NCBI RefSeq assembly: GCF_013342145.1
Contig: NZ_JABUQZ010000001.1
Coordinates: 1,612,001-1,676,000, forward strand
Origin: Haloterrigena gelatinilytica
GTDB lineage: Archaea; Halobacteriota; Halobacteria; Halobacteriales; Natrialbaceae
Direction of reading: 5' to 3'
Length of the DNA stretch: 64,000 bases
Each line of letters opens with the position of its first letter. Position 1 is the stretch's first letter. The notes beneath the pieces are model-generated. The model saw only the letters and a program-made list of their open reading frames with translations. It did no database searches and had not been told where the DNA came from. Of this stretch, positions 7,468 to 17,500 are shown in pieces. Position numbers and translations under genes: made by a program.

Positions 7468-7911
7468 ATGACCGATCTCATCGAGACGCTCGTCGAGAAC
7501 CGCGAGATGGTCCAGCCCAATCACGCCAACATGCTCGAGACGGCCCACGGCGGCACCGTCATGAAGTGGATGGACGAAGTCGGCGCCATGTCCGCGATGC
7601 TGTTCGCCGGCGAAACCTGCGTGACGGCCCGCGTCAACCGAATGAACTTCGAGCGACCGATCCACGTCGGCGACACCGCCTACATCACGGCCTACGTCTA
7701 CGACGCGGGTACCTCGAGCGTGAAGGTCCGGCTGGTCGCCGAGCGCGAGGACCTGCGGACGCGAGAGCGGGAGATGACGACCGAATCCTACTTCGTCTAC
7801 GTCGCGATCGACGACGAGAAGAACCCGACGGCGGTGCCCGAGCTGACCGCCGACAGCGAACAGGCGGTAGCGTTACGGGAGGCGGCACTCGAGGGCGACG
7901 GCGACCGCTGA
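7468..7911 (+). CDS. Acyl-CoA thioesterase (hotdog fold)
   Basis: A 147-residue single hotdog-domain thioesterase of the YciA/BACH type. Motifs are PNHANMLETAHGGTVMKWMDEVGAMSA (central helix with the catalytic Asp of H-G-G-x-V-M-x-x-x-D) and RMNFERPIHVGD. It hydrolyses acyl-CoA to free acid and CoA. The ATG at 7468 is chosen because family proteins start within a few residues of this point; an in-frame ATG at 7414 adds unconserved sequence. It is divergent from the TraB gene across an AT-rich promoter region (7303-7467). Confidence 0.88.
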   Translation: MTDLIETLVENREMVQPNHANMLETAHGGTVMKWMDEVGAMSAMLFAGETCVTARVNRMNFERPIHVGDTAYITAYVYDAGTSSVKVRLVAEREDLRTREREMTTESYFVYVAIDDEKNPTAVPELTADSEQAVALREAALEGDGDR

Positions 7912-8145
7912 TCGAGTGCGGAACAGCCGGGCCGAACGTCGGAACGGACCGCGTCGGGGATCGATCGATTCCGAGCGGTTCCGGCGGCGCGGCGACGACC
8001 TACATCCGCGACCGGGGTGTCCGTCTCGGGATACCATCGCTCGAGACCGCGCGGGAAGTCGACGGCGGACACTACCGACGGACCGCCGTTCGGAACCGAG
8101 CCTAAGCGACCCGTCGATTCGATCGCGCAGCGAAAACGGAGCGGT

Positions 8146-8385
8146 TCAGTTCGAGTCGTTATCGGTGTCTTCCGACAGCGGCACGAAGTCCTGTTCTCTG
8201 GCCTCTTCGAGGACGGCCGTCGCCGTCTCGCGGGTGTCGGCGATGGTCGCACCGGTCATCGCGCCGATCGCACCGCCGGTACTCGCGGCGTTTCGACTGA
8301 AGACGGAGCCGATCGCGGCGCCGACGGCCGCGCCGATCGCGGCGTACCGAGCTCGGAGCAAGACGCGCTTGATACGTTCCTTCAT
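8146..8385 (-). CDS. Small glycine-zipper protein (79 aa)
   Basis: A 79-residue protein with an N-terminal basic helix (MKERIKRVLLRARY) followed by alternating Gly/Ala stretches (AAIGAAVGAAIGS, STGGAIGAMTGATIAD). These form a glycine-zipper membrane-inserting pattern. The C-terminal tail is acidic. No function is recognised. The ATG at 8385 is preferred over upstream in-frame ATGs because a CATATTTATGG box at 8408-8418 (complement strand) lies about 27 nt away, consistent with a leaderless message. Confidence 0.72.
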   Translation of the reverse strand: MKERIKRVLLRARYAAIGAAVGAAIGSVFSRNAASTGGAIGAMTGATIADTRETATAVLEEAREQDFVPLSEDTDNDSN

Positions 8386-8535
8386 AGATAGCGGTTCGTG
8401 ACTGTTACCCATAAATATGTCTCTCGAGCACACGACTTGCGGGAACGATCGGCCGATTCCGATCGGGACCGACTCGAGGTCGCGTCACCGATCCCTCGCC
8501 GGCGGGTCTCGGCGGATCGATCGCCGCACGCGGCG

Positions 8536-9315
8536 CTACAGCAGCGTCGCGACGTCGGCCAGCGACTCGAGGACGTGATCGGGCTGGATCTCGGACGACT
8601 CGACGTCGGCCCGGTCGGTCACGCCGGTCAACACGAGCGCCGTCGTCATGCCGGCTCGCTCCCCCAGCGCGATGTCCGTGTTGAGGCGGTCGCCGACGAC
8701 CAGCGTCCGGTCGGGAGCGGCGTTCAGGCGGTCCATCGCCGCCGCCGCGGCGACCGACGAGGGTTTCCCGAGGATCGCGTCGGGCTCCCGGCCCGCGACG
8801 GCCTCCATCGCGGCGAGGATCGCCCCGGAGCCGGGGATCTCGCCGTCGTCGATCGGGATCGTCGCGTCCGGATCGGTTCCGTAGAAGGGTACGTCGCCTT
8901 CGAGGGCCCGCAGCGACTCCCAGAGCGTGCCGAAGGAGAACTCCTCGTCGAACGAGCCAAGGACGACGTCCGCGGCGTCGGGGTCGTCGGTCAATCCGAC
9001 GGTCGCCTCCTCGAGGATGGCCCGGAGCCGATCGCTGCCGACGAGGTAGACCGTCGCATCGGGATGGGTCGTCGCGAGGTACTCCGCCGAGACCGTCGCG
9101 GAGGTGAGGACGGTCGCCGGATCGACGTCGAGCCCGTGGGGTTCGAGTTTCGTCCCGTAGTGATCGCTGCCGCGCGTCGGGTTGTTCGAGAACAGGAGCC
9201 GATCGACGCCGGCGTCCTCGAGGGCGTGGAGGCCGTCGGTCGCGTTCGGGAGCAGTTCCTCGCCGCGGACGATCGTGCCGTCGACGTCGAGGATCGCCGC
9301 CTCGTAGTCGGTCAT
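8536..9315 (-). CDS. HAD superfamily phosphatase, class IIA (NagD-like)
   Basis: A 259-residue HAD-IIA phosphatase. Motif I is AAILDVDGTIVRGEELLPNA (nucleophile Asp near residue 8), motif II LLFSNNPTRG, motif III ILGKPSSVAA and motif IV VVGDRLNTDIALGERAGM. The capped IIA class dephosphorylates small phosphometabolites such as nucleotides, glycerol phosphate or glycolate phosphate; the substrate cannot be told. Full length for the family. No operon partner is evident. Confidence 0.92.
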   Translation of the reverse strand: MTDYEAAILDVDGTIVRGEELLPNATDGLHALEDAGVDRLLFSNNPTRGSDHYGTKLEPHGLDVDPATVLTSATVSAEYLATTHPDATVYLVGSDRLRAILEEATVGLTDDPDAADVVLGSFDEEFSFGTLWESLRALEGDVPFYGTDPDATIPIDDGEIPGSGAILAAMEAVAGREPDAILGKPSSVAAAAAMDRLNAAPDRTLVVGDRLNTDIALGERAGMTTALVLTGVTDRADVESSEIQPDHVLESLADVATLL

Positions 9316-9356
9316 CGGCCGGGACTACGGCGGGGCACCGATTGAGTGTTGGGGAC

Positions 9357-9770
9357 TCACTCCGACTGCTCGAGTTCGAGCGTCTCGGTCTCGACTCCGG
9401 CGGCGTCGGCCCGCTCGTTGGACTCGATTAGTCGATCCAGTTTCGCCTCGAACTCCGCTTCGGAGAGTTCGCCGGCCGCGTACCGCTCCTGCAGTCTCGT
9501 GACCGGGTCGCTCGCATCCCCCGCGCGTTCGGATGCGGCCTCCGCGGCGTCCCGCTCCCGCTCGGCCGCGCGGTCGGCGTCGGCCCGCTCGCTGCGGCGG
9601 GTGAGATACCAGATGAGGAAGGTGCTGGCCACGAACAGCGCCACCATTCCGAGCGCGTACAGCGGTCCCGCCAGTAGCAAGGCGGCGATGATCAGCACGT
9701 CGGCCAGGACGAACTTGATGGCGAAGATCTCCGTCAGGTTGTAGCTTCGGCCGCCGCTCTCGCTGCCCAT
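9357..9770 (-). CDS. SHOCT-domain membrane protein
   Basis: A 137-residue protein with two transmembrane segments (roughly residues 20-55), a charged Arg/Glu/Ala helix, and a C-terminal SHOCT motif, DPVTRLQERYAAGELSEAEFEAKLDRL. SHOCT modules are short oligomerisation domains common in haloarchaeal membrane proteins; no enzymatic role is implied. The ATG at 9770 is used, since the in-frame extension upstream to 9953 is Arg/Ser-rich and unlike a protein start. Its promoter faces the divergent gene at 9947. Confidence 0.82.
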   Translation of the reverse strand: MGSESGGRSYNLTEIFAIKFVLADVLIIAALLLAGPLYALGMVALFVASTFLIWYLTRRSERADADRAAERERDAAEAASERAGDASDPVTRLQERYAAGELSEAEFEAKLDRLIESNERADAAGVETETLELEQSE

Positions 9771-9946
9771 ACGTGACAGTTGGGTGTCGTTCGAAATAAC
9801 TGTGGGGATCGGACGGTCGGGTGGCCGACTCGCCGTGGATCGCCGCCCGATCGATCGCTCCGCGGCTCTCGAAGCGAACGCCGCCGAAGCGGAGACCGGT
9901 CCCTCGCCGGGAAAACGCACATCCTCCTCCCGGACGAACCTCGCGT

Positions 9947-10396
9947 ATGGCACTCGACACCGAGGTTCCCGACCCGCCCGCGCTCCGCGGGTCGTCGGAT
10001 CCGGGCGACTACGACGCCGTCGACGAACCCGAGGAACGGATCGGAGACGACGTGCGGCGCGACGAACTCGAGGGGTTCTTACGGGCCGGCGCCTGGGAGG
10101 ACGCGTTCGACGACTGGGCCGACCGCACCTACCTGACCGACGCGGAGTTCCGGGCCGTCCGCGAGGCGGGCCTGCTCGACGAACTCGACTTCTACTGGAA
10201 TCAGGCCGCCGAGGACGTCGGCTACCGCGTTCCGTCGATCCCCGAGGATCAGTTCGACGGTCGCGAGGAGTTCGACGCCGACACCGTCGAAACCGTCGAG
10301 GAGGAGTTGGACGATCTCGCGCGGACGGTCAGCGAAGTGCTCGAGAACGATTACATCCACCGTGGGAGCGAGGAGTTCGGGTACGACTGGGAGTGA
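9947..10396 (+). CDS. Acidic haloarchaeal protein, paralogue 1 of a pair flanking an M20 peptidase
   Basis: A 149-residue, very acidic soluble protein that I cannot assign to a characterised family. It contains RRDELEGFLRAGAWEDAFDDW near residue 33 and AAEDVGYRVPSIPED near 85. The same blocks occur in the protein at 11772-12236 (RREELQEFLETGAWEEAFEEW; ADRVGYHAPGIPED), so the two are paralogues. It ends 43 nt before the M20-family peptidase gene, same strand. No signal peptide, membrane segment or metal-binding motif is visible. Confidence 0.82.
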   Translation: MALDTEVPDPPALRGSSDPGDYDAVDEPEERIGDDVRRDELEGFLRAGAWEDAFDDWADRTYLTDAEFRAVREAGLLDELDFYWNQAAEDVGYRVPSIPEDQFDGREEFDADTVETVEEELDDLARTVSEVLENDYIHRGSEEFGYDWE

Positions 10397-10439
10397 CTCG
10401 AGGCCGAGGGTTTAGCCGTCCGGCGACCGTGGATCGGGT

Positions 10440-11705
10440 ATGGACGGCGATCGGGACTCGCCCGAGTCGGTACGGACGTACCTCCGGGACAATCCGCGGG
10501 AACTCCTCGAGACCACCCGCGAAATCGTGGCCGCGGACACCCGGAACCCGCCCGGGAACACGCGGGAACTCGTCGACCGGCTGATCGACGAGTTCGAGTC
10601 GCTTGGATTCGACTGCGACCGGTTCGGCGTCGACCCGATGAAACCGAACGTCGTCGCGACGTTACCCGGAGCCGACGAGTTCACCCTGCTGTACAACGGG
10701 CACGTCGATACGGTGCCGTTCACGGCCGCGGAGTGGGACCGCGATCCGCTCGGCGAGATCGACGGCGACCGCCTGTACGGTCGCGGGACGAACGACATGA
10801 AGGGCGCGATCGGGGCGATGGTTCAGGTCGCCCGCGCGTACGCCCGCACCGACACCGAACCGCCGGTGACCCTGCAGTTCGCCCTCGTGAGCGACGAGGA
10901 GGTCTGGGGCGATATCGGGCTGGCCGATCGGTTGGCCGACGATCGGCTGGATCCCGACGCCTGTATCGTCGGCGAGGCCACCGGGCGGACCGACGTCAAC
11001 TCGGTCGCGGTCGGCGACCGGAGCTACGTCTGGCCGACGATCGAGTACGAGGGCCGGGCCGCCCACGGCTCGCGGCCGATGCTCGGCGAGAACGCGATCG
11101 ACGGACTCTACGAAGTCCTGCGGACCTGTCGCCGACGCCTCCGCGAGTTGGACGTGCCGACGGACGGAGTCGACGACGAGATCCTCGCCGAGAGCGTCGC
11201 CTACTACGCCTGCTATCTGGACGAGGCGTCCGCCAGGGCGCTGTTCCACTCGCCGACCGTCAATCTCGGCCGGTTCAGCGGGGGCGACGCGGTCAACACC
11301 GTCCCCTCGAGCGCGCGGGCCGACCTCGACGTCCGCGTGCTCCCGACGGTCGATCCCGAGGCGATCGTCTCGAGAATCCGTGACTGCCTCGAGGACCGGG
11401 CGGCCGCGACGATCACGGACATCGCGTGGGCGGCGGGGTCGTATACGGATCCGGAGTCCGCGATCGTCCGCGCGACGACCGACGTCGTCGAGGACGTCGT
11501 TTCGACGCCGGTCTATCGACGGTTCGCGACGGGCGGGGGCGACGCCCAGGTTTTTCGGGACGCCGGCGTCCCGACGGTCGAGTTCGCGACCGGAACGGGG
11601 ACGGCACACGCGGTCGACGAGTACACGACCGCCGACAAACTCCTGCGAAACGCGATCGCGTACGCGCGGGTGCCGTTCGCGATCGATCGGGAACGGGACG
11701 GGTGA
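10440..11705 (+). CDS. M20-family metallopeptidase/deacylase (ArgE/DapE type)
   Basis: A 421-residue binuclear-metal amidohydrolase of the M20 clan, related to acetylornithine deacetylase and succinyl-diaminopimelate desuccinylase. The metal site is visible as YNGHVDTVPF (His-x-Asp), GRGTNDMKGAIGAM (bridging Asp), SDEEVWGD (catalytic and metal Glu) and GEAT. The dimerisation-domain motif AAHGSRPMLGENAI is present. The exact substrate is not deducible because no arginine or lysine biosynthesis genes are adjacent. It sits between two paralogous acidic genes on the same strand (gaps of 43 and 66 nt), which may form one transcription unit. Confidence 0.92.
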   Translation: MDGDRDSPESVRTYLRDNPRELLETTREIVAADTRNPPGNTRELVDRLIDEFESLGFDCDRFGVDPMKPNVVATLPGADEFTLLYNGHVDTVPFTAAEWDRDPLGEIDGDRLYGRGTNDMKGAIGAMVQVARAYARTDTEPPVTLQFALVSDEEVWGDIGLADRLADDRLDPDACIVGEATGRTDVNSVAVGDRSYVWPTIEYEGRAAHGSRPMLGENAIDGLYEVLRTCRRRLRELDVPTDGVDDEILAESVAYYACYLDEASARALFHSPTVNLGRFSGGDAVNTVPSSARADLDVRVLPTVDPEAIVSRIRDCLEDRAAATITDIAWAAGSYTDPESAIVRATTDVVEDVVSTPVYRRFATGGGDAQVFRDAGVPTVEFATGTGTAHAVDEYTTADKLLRNAIAYARVPFAIDRERDG

Positions 11706-11771
11706 CGTCCGATCGCCGCCCCGCGACCGGAGGTGGGAATTCTTATCCGCGAACCCCTCCTACGTCCGGCC

Positions 11772-12236
11772 ATGACACTCGAGGTCGAACCGCCCGAGCC
11801 GCCGGAACTGAACTTCGTCGACCCGAACGAGTACGAGGACGCGACGATCAGCGCCGACGGGGACGTCGACTATCGGCGCGAGGAACTCCAGGAGTTCCTC
11901 GAGACGGGCGCCTGGGAGGAAGCGTTCGAGGAGTGGCGCGAGGACACCGATCTCGAGGAGCGGGAGTACGAGATCGCCCGCGAGATGGATCTCTTCGCCG
12001 GCTTCGACTTCTTCTGGGACGACTTCGCCGACAGAGTCGGCTATCACGCGCCCGGCATCCCCGAGGACTGGCAGGCGCGGGAGTACCACCCCGATCTCGA
12101 CACGTGGGGGACGGTCTCCTCGATCAACGCCGAACTGACCGAGTTCGGTCAGATCGTCTCGGTGACTCTCAAGGAGGAGTACGTCGACTGGGAGGCCGAG
12201 TACGAACCGCCGGAGGATCTGCCGGACTTCGACTGA
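11772..12236 (+). CDS. Acidic haloarchaeal protein, paralogue 2
   Basis: A 154-residue paralogue of the 9947-10396 product with the same block order: REELQEFLETGAWEEAFEEW, a helical segment, FFWDDFADRVGYHAPGIPED, then a C-terminal helix. It begins with a proline-rich acidic stretch (MTLEVEPPEPPELNF). The start at 11772 is preferred to an in-frame ATG at 11733, which adds an atypical basic stretch. It follows the M20 peptidase by 66 nt. Function is unknown; the flanking arrangement suggests an old duplication around, or insertion of, the peptidase gene. Confidence 0.82.
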   Translation: MTLEVEPPEPPELNFVDPNEYEDATISADGDVDYRREELQEFLETGAWEEAFEEWREDTDLEEREYEIAREMDLFAGFDFFWDDFADRVGYHAPGIPEDWQAREYHPDLDTWGTVSSINAELTEFGQIVSVTLKEEYVDWEAEYEPPEDLPDFD

Positions 12237-12308
12237 CGAGGGCGGCCGGTGGGGCCGCGTAGGCACAGACACGCGTGAGCTACTGCGGCGGACCGACGCG
12301 ACGACGCC

Positions 12309-12449
12309 CTACGCTCGGGCGACCGCGATATTTCTCGTTCGTCCGTCACACTCGGGACAGGACTCGAGCGAATCGGTCATCTCTCGGTAGCCGCACTCAC
12401 AGCATTCGTAGTACGAACGTTCCGGCGCGCGTGGGGCTGGATGTACCAT
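12309..12449 (-). CDS. Rubrerythrin-like zinc-ribbon mini-protein (46 aa)
   Basis: A 46-residue protein with two CxxC knuckles (CCEC and CPEC) separated by GYREMTDSLES, the pattern of a rubredoxin/zinc-ribbon domain that binds Zn or Fe. Such tiny rubrerythrin-like proteins are common in haloarchaea and of unknown role. A similar protein is encoded at 14269-14400 on the opposite strand, so the two bracket the MFS transporter. The ATG at 12449 is used; earlier in-frame codons encode unconserved sequence. Confidence 0.78.
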   Translation of the reverse strand: MVHPAPRAPERSYYECCECGYREMTDSLESCPECDGRTRNIAVARA

Positions 12450-12974
12450 AGTGGAATGGGACGACTTACCGCGAAAAAGCGTTGTGCTGGTACGGATAGT
12501 ACCTCCTTCTACAATCATACTCGGACGGATCCCCTAGAATATCGTTCGTCCGTCCGATTATTTCCGGTGGCGTCGGGAGCGGATTCCAATCGAATCGGCC
12601 TTCTGATCCGGTACGGTCGGACGGATCCCGCCGCGTCGATAGATAGCTCGAGGACGCTATCGGTAGACGTTCGTCCAATCACTCAGCAAGTGCAGGGATA
12701 ACGCAGTTGCGACGCTCCGTCGGTATTCGACGCTGGGGTCAGCGATAAGCGGTCCGACTCGAGCGGACTCGAGGGCGAGCACAGTGCGGCGACGATCGCC
12801 TCCGAGACGACCGACTACGAAACGACGACCGACTGCGAGACCGCTCGAGATCAGTCGTGATCGCCGTCGACCGGCCCCGCCGCAGTCACTGACACACCGT
12901 TCGACCCCCTTTCGATCGCGGTACCGAAATCGGTGGGTATTCGTCGTTCGTTCGGATATCCCCGATAGACCCAC
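12450..12974. other. 525-base gene-free stretch
   Basis: No convincing coding sequence. It contains two direct copies of TCGGACGGATCCC at 12521-12533 and 12617-12629 and the divergent promoters of the zinc-ribbon gene and the MFS gene. Nothing else is recognised. Confidence 0.5.
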
Positions 12975-14195
12975 ATGGCGCTTCGCGAGACAGTCGATCG
13001 ACTCCGCGGCTACGACGTCCTCATCCTGACGGCAGCGATCTGGTTTCTCGCGAAGTTCCTTCGCTACGCCTTCCCGCCGCTGTTCGACTCGTTCGGGGCG
13101 AGTTACGGCGTCTCGAACGCGGTTCTCGGGACCGCCTACACCGGTCTGATGCTCGTCTACGCGGCCATGCAGTTCCCCTCCGGCGTGCTCGCGGATCGCT
13201 TCGGCTCGGTGGGCGTCATCACCGCGGGCGTCGTCGTCGCGGCCGTCGCCGCGCTCGCGCTGGTCGTCGACTCGCCGTTTCTCGTCCTCGTCGGCGCGAT
13301 GCTCGTCATGGGCGCCGGCACCGGCGCGCACAAGACCGTCGCCGTTCGGCTGCTGTCGCGGGCCTACCCCGCGCGAACGGGCCGCGCGCTCGGCGTGCTC
13401 GACACGTTCGGCGCCTTCGGGGGCGTCGTCGCGCCGGCCGTGATCGTCGCCGTCGCGGGCGTCTCGTTCCCGTTGGGCGATAGCTGGCGGCTGCTCTTCC
13501 TGGGCGCCGGACTGCTCGGACTCGGCCTCGGCGCGGCGTTTCGAGGACGCGTTCCGCGACGCCTCCCGAACGACTCCGCGGGCGACGACGCGACGGCCGC
13601 CGTCTCGGCCGGCGGCATCGGACGGTACACGACGCTCCTTCGGGACCCGCGGTTCGCGGTGTTCGCGCTGCTGACGGTGCTGTTCTCGTTTACTTACAAC
13701 GGGTTCGTCGCGTTCGCTCCGCTGTATCTCACGCAGGAGGCGGGGCTGACCGACGCGACGGCGAGCCTGCTCTACAGCGCCCTCTTCCTCGCGAGCCTGG
13801 TTCAACTCGTCACCGGCGATCTCAGCGACCGGGTCGGACGACTCCCGCTCATCGTCGGTACGCTCGGACTCGCGTCGGTCGCCCTGACCGCCCTCATCGC
13901 CGTGACCGGGACGGCCGGTCCGCTGGTCCTCGGCGCGGCGCTCGTCGCGGTCGGGATCGGCTCCCACGGCTTCCGACCGGTCAGAGGCGCCTACCTGATG
14001 TCGGCGATTCCCGACGACGTCGCCGGCGGCGGGCTCGGCGTCGTCCGGACGCTGCTGATGGCGGCCGGGGCGATCGCTCCCGCGATCGTCGGCACGCTCT
14101 CGGAAGTCGCCGGCTTCCGGCCCGCGTTCGGTCTCCTCGCGGCGTCGGTCGCCGCCGCCACGGCGCTCGGCGCCGTGCTCTGGCTGCTCGAGTAG
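12975..14195 (+). CDS. Major facilitator superfamily transporter
   Basis: A 406-residue protein with about 12 hydrophobic helices. The loop-2/3 signature GVLADRFGSVGVI follows the second helix, the pattern is repeated in the second half as GDLSDRVGRLPLIVG, and PVRGAYLMSAIPDD lies near helix 10. These are typical of MFS drug/sugar-type exporters, but no substrate can be inferred. The ATG at 12975 opens MALRETVDRLRGYDVLILT, running directly into helix 1. The gene is monocistronic, between the two small zinc-ribbon genes. Confidence 0.92.
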   Translation: MALRETVDRLRGYDVLILTAAIWFLAKFLRYAFPPLFDSFGASYGVSNAVLGTAYTGLMLVYAAMQFPSGVLADRFGSVGVITAGVVVAAVAALALVVDSPFLVLVGAMLVMGAGTGAHKTVAVRLLSRAYPARTGRALGVLDTFGAFGGVVAPAVIVAVAGVSFPLGDSWRLLFLGAGLLGLGLGAAFRGRVPRRLPNDSAGDDATAAVSAGGIGRYTTLLRDPRFAVFALLTVLFSFTYNGFVAFAPLYLTQEAGLTDATASLLYSALFLASLVQLVTGDLSDRVGRLPLIVGTLGLASVALTALIAVTGTAGPLVLGAALVAVGIGSHGFRPVRGAYLMSAIPDDVAGGGLGVVRTLLMAAGAIAPAIVGTLSEVAGFRPAFGLLAASVAAATALGAVLWLLE

Positions 14196-14268
14196 TCGCG
14201 TTCGATGACGTTCACCGATACTATTTACCGCGGAAAGAGTTAACGTGCCCCGTCACAAACGTTAGCAC

Positions 14269-14400
14269 ATGACGGTAGCCGAGCAACTCGAGTACGAATG
14301 CGTCGCGTGCGGGCACCGCGAGACGGTCGCCGACGCGCTCGTCAGCACCTGTCGACGGTGCGGGGGCGAGATGCGGAACGTCGAGCCGATCCACGAGTGA
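14269..14400 (+). CDS. Zinc-ribbon mini-protein (43 aa)
   Basis: A 43-residue protein starting MTVAEQLEYECVACG, with CVAC and CRRC metal-binding knuckles separated by about 14 residues and ending MRNVEPIHE. It matches the layout of the rubrerythrin-like protein at 12309-12449: two CxxC, similar spacing, and an R-N-V/I motif after the second knuckle. It probably binds Zn or Fe and is of unknown role. A TTTACC-type AT-rich element lies about 45 nt upstream. It follows the MFS gene but has its own spacing. Confidence 0.75.
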   Translation: MTVAEQLEYECVACGHRETVADALVSTCRRCGGEMRNVEPIHE

Positions 14401-14526
14401 TCGGTCGCAGCCCTCGTGACGACCGACGGCGCCGTTTTCCCGCAGCCCCGTACGCGTAGCGTCGGCTCCGCGAACGCGAGAATTCCCGAGAAGGGGCAAC
14501 TGTGCGAGTGACCCGCAACGATCTCT

Positions 14527-17500
14527 TTACCGACTCGCCACGATAGCGCCGGCGATCAGGACGACGCCGAGCACGACGGCGACGGCGCCGATCGTCCCGT
14601 CGCCCGCGAGCGCGAGCGAGCCTCCGGCGACGACGCCGGCGCCGCCACCGCCGGCAGCGATCGGAACGACCGTCTCCGTCGTTCCGGACGACTCGTCCCG
14701 TTCGCGGGGTCGTTCTCCCGTCTCGACGCGCTCTCGCAACTCGGCGACGTCCGTCTGTAGCGCCTCGAGTCGCTCCCCGCGGGCCGTCGACGACTCCACG
14801 TCGTCGAGCGCCGACTCGAGTCCGTCCATCCGATCCGCGAGCGCGTCCAGTCGATCGTCCGCCGACTCGAGAGCCGCCTCGTCCGGCGTCGCGTCGAGCG
14901 CCGTCGCCAGGTCGTCGACCTCGCTCGCGACCGACTCGAGGCGGTCGTCGTGGGCCGCGAGCGAATCGGCCTGCCGATCGAGCCGCGACCCGTGCTCGCT
15001 CGTCCGGTCGTCGAGTTCGTCCGCGTGGCCGGCTAGGTCGTCGATCCGCGTCGAGAGGTCGTCGACTCGCTCGAGACGGCCCGCAAGCGCGTCGGTCTGG
15101 TTCTCGAGATCGTCGGTTCGGTTCTCGACGCGCTCGAGACGTTCCGCGACGTCCTCCGGCGCCGCCTCGCGGTCGGCCTCGAGCGCCGCGATCGCCTCGT
15201 GCGTTTCGTCGGACGCTGCCCGAAGCGTTTCGAGTTCTCCCTCGAGCGTGCTGATCGACGCCTCGAGCGTCGCGACGGCGTCCGCGGACGCGGCCGTCTC
15301 GTCGAGCGAGTCGAACTCGTCACCGAGCCCCTCGAGACGGTCCGCGAGCGCGTCGGTCTCGTCCGTCACCGTCGATCGGAGATCGGACGCGACGTCGTCG
15401 AGTTCCGTCTCGACCGAGTCCATCCGTTTCGTCAGCGTCGTCTCGAGTTCCTCGAACCGCGTCTCGAGCGCGGCGAGGTCGTCTCCCAGCGCGTCGACCT
15501 CCGCTGTCGCCGATTCGACAGTCTCGCGCGTCTCCGCGAGCGAATCGGACAGTTCGTCGACCGCGTCGGCCTCCGGAGCCGCTTCGTCGAGGCGATCGAG
15601 GCGCGACTCGAGCGTCGCGAAATCGTCCTCGATCGAGCCGACCGCGTCCTCGAGTCTCGTCTCGACGTCGTCCGTCCGGTCCTCGAGTCGCGCCTCGAGT
15701 TCGGTCGCCGTCGCTTCGAACTCGGCGGTCGTCGCCTCGAGTCGGTCGTCGACCTCCACTTCGAGCGAGTCGACCTCGTCGCCGAGATCGGCGAGTTCGC
15801 TCTCGGCGGCGTCGAGGTCGGACGCGAGGTCGGTGACCGCATCCTCGAGCGCCGTCCGCTCCGCGAGGTCCTCGAGTCGCTCCGAGACGCTCGTGACACT
15901 GTCTCCGAGTTCTTCGAAATCCGTCTCGAGGGCCTCGAGATCGTCTTCGACGGCGTCGACCCGCTCGTCGTCGGCCGCCGTCGCCTCGACGTCACCGATC
16001 GTCTCCCGGGCGCTCTCCAGGCGCGCCTCCAGATCGTCGGCTCGGGCACCCAGCGTCTCGCGGGCGTCGGTGACGTCGTCGGCCACCGTCTCGACGCGGT
16101 CGTCTGTGGCCGCGAGCTGATCGTCGGCGCCCTCGAGTCGGGTATCGACGTCCGAGAGGTGCTCGTCGACGGCTTCGATTCGGTCGTCGAGCGCCTCGAG
16201 TTCGCCCTCGACAGCGTCGATCTCGTCTTCGATCGTCGCCGCCACGTCCTCGAGACCGGCGTCGACGGCGGCCAGTTCGTCGTCGACCGTCGCCTCGACG
16301 GCCTCGATATCCGCAGCGAGCCCCGCGAGGTCCTCGTCGGTTCGCTCGACGTGATCCTCGAGCCGGCCGTCAACATCGTCGAGCCGATCGTCAACGCCGT
16401 CGATTCTGGTCGCCTGCTCCTCGAGGCCGTCGTCCAGAGCGGCGAGACGATCGTCGATCCGGTCGACGTCCTCGCCGATCGCCGCGAGCGTCTCGTCCAG
16501 GCGATCGATCGTCGCGATCGCGTCCTCGAGGTCGGCCGCGGACGCGGTCTCCGACTCGAGCCGTTCCAGTTCCGTTCGGAGCGTCTCGAGTCGCTCGTCC
16601 AGCGAGCTCGTTCTTCCCGAAACCCCCTCGAGATCCTCGGAGAGTTCCCCGATCCGCTCCTCGAGGGCCGCGCGTTCGTCTGCCGTCGTCTCCGACAGCG
16701 TCTCGATCCCGGACTCCAGTTCGTCGAGGTCGTCCGCCAGCCCGGCTTCCAACTCGTCGATGTCGCCCGTCAGCCCGGACTCGACCGCCTCGAGGTCGGC
16801 TTCCAGCTCGGTCGCGAGCCCGTCGACGTCGGCCGCCAAGTCCTCGAAGGCCGTCGAGAGCGCCTCGAGATCGTCCCCCAGTTCGTCGACCGTTTCGTCG
16901 CTCGCGTGCGTCTCGCTCTCGGCTTCGAGGTCGCGCAGGTCGTCGGCGAACGCCTCGAGGCGCTCGTCGAGCTCCGCGACCGTCTCGGCCTCGGCCGTCC
17001 GCTCCTCGACGTACGCGATGTCCTCGAACGCCGACTCGAGGTCGGTTCGGACCGATTCGATCTCCTCGTCGCGGTCGGCGAGCCGGTCGAACAGCTGCTC
17101 GATGGCGTCGTCAGCGCGGTCGCGGTCCGCGTCGGCCCCGCCCAGACCGTCGTCGAAGGAGAGCGTCGTCGACCCGCTTGCATCGCCGCTGGCCGGACCC
17201 TCGTTCGATTCGTCGCTACCGTCGCCGTCGGCCTCGGCCGCCGACCAGGTGACGTCCTCGTAGGCGTCGACGTCGTCCGCGGCCGCCGCGAGCGCACCGC
17301 GGGCGGCGCTCCCGGCGGGGTCGTCGGCCAGTCGCACTCCGCGAACCGAGAACGGAAGCGCCGCCGCGTCGAACCGCCCGCCCAGCAGGAACTCGAGGCC
17401 CTCGATCGCGCCGTCGCCGGCGACCGCGATCGGGACGGCCAGCCCCTGTTGCACGTCGTTCTCGTCGGCCTCGGCCGCGATCGCGTCGGCGAGATCGCCG

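Noticed and set aside
12521-12629. Two direct copies of TCGGACGGATCCC as a possible insertion-site duplication
   Set aside because: Too short, with no element between them and no inverted ends; chance in GC-rich DNA is likely.
12466-12678. A 70-codon open frame upstream of the zinc-ribbon gene
   Set aside because: No conserved motif, no promoter of its own, and it overlaps the presumed promoter region.
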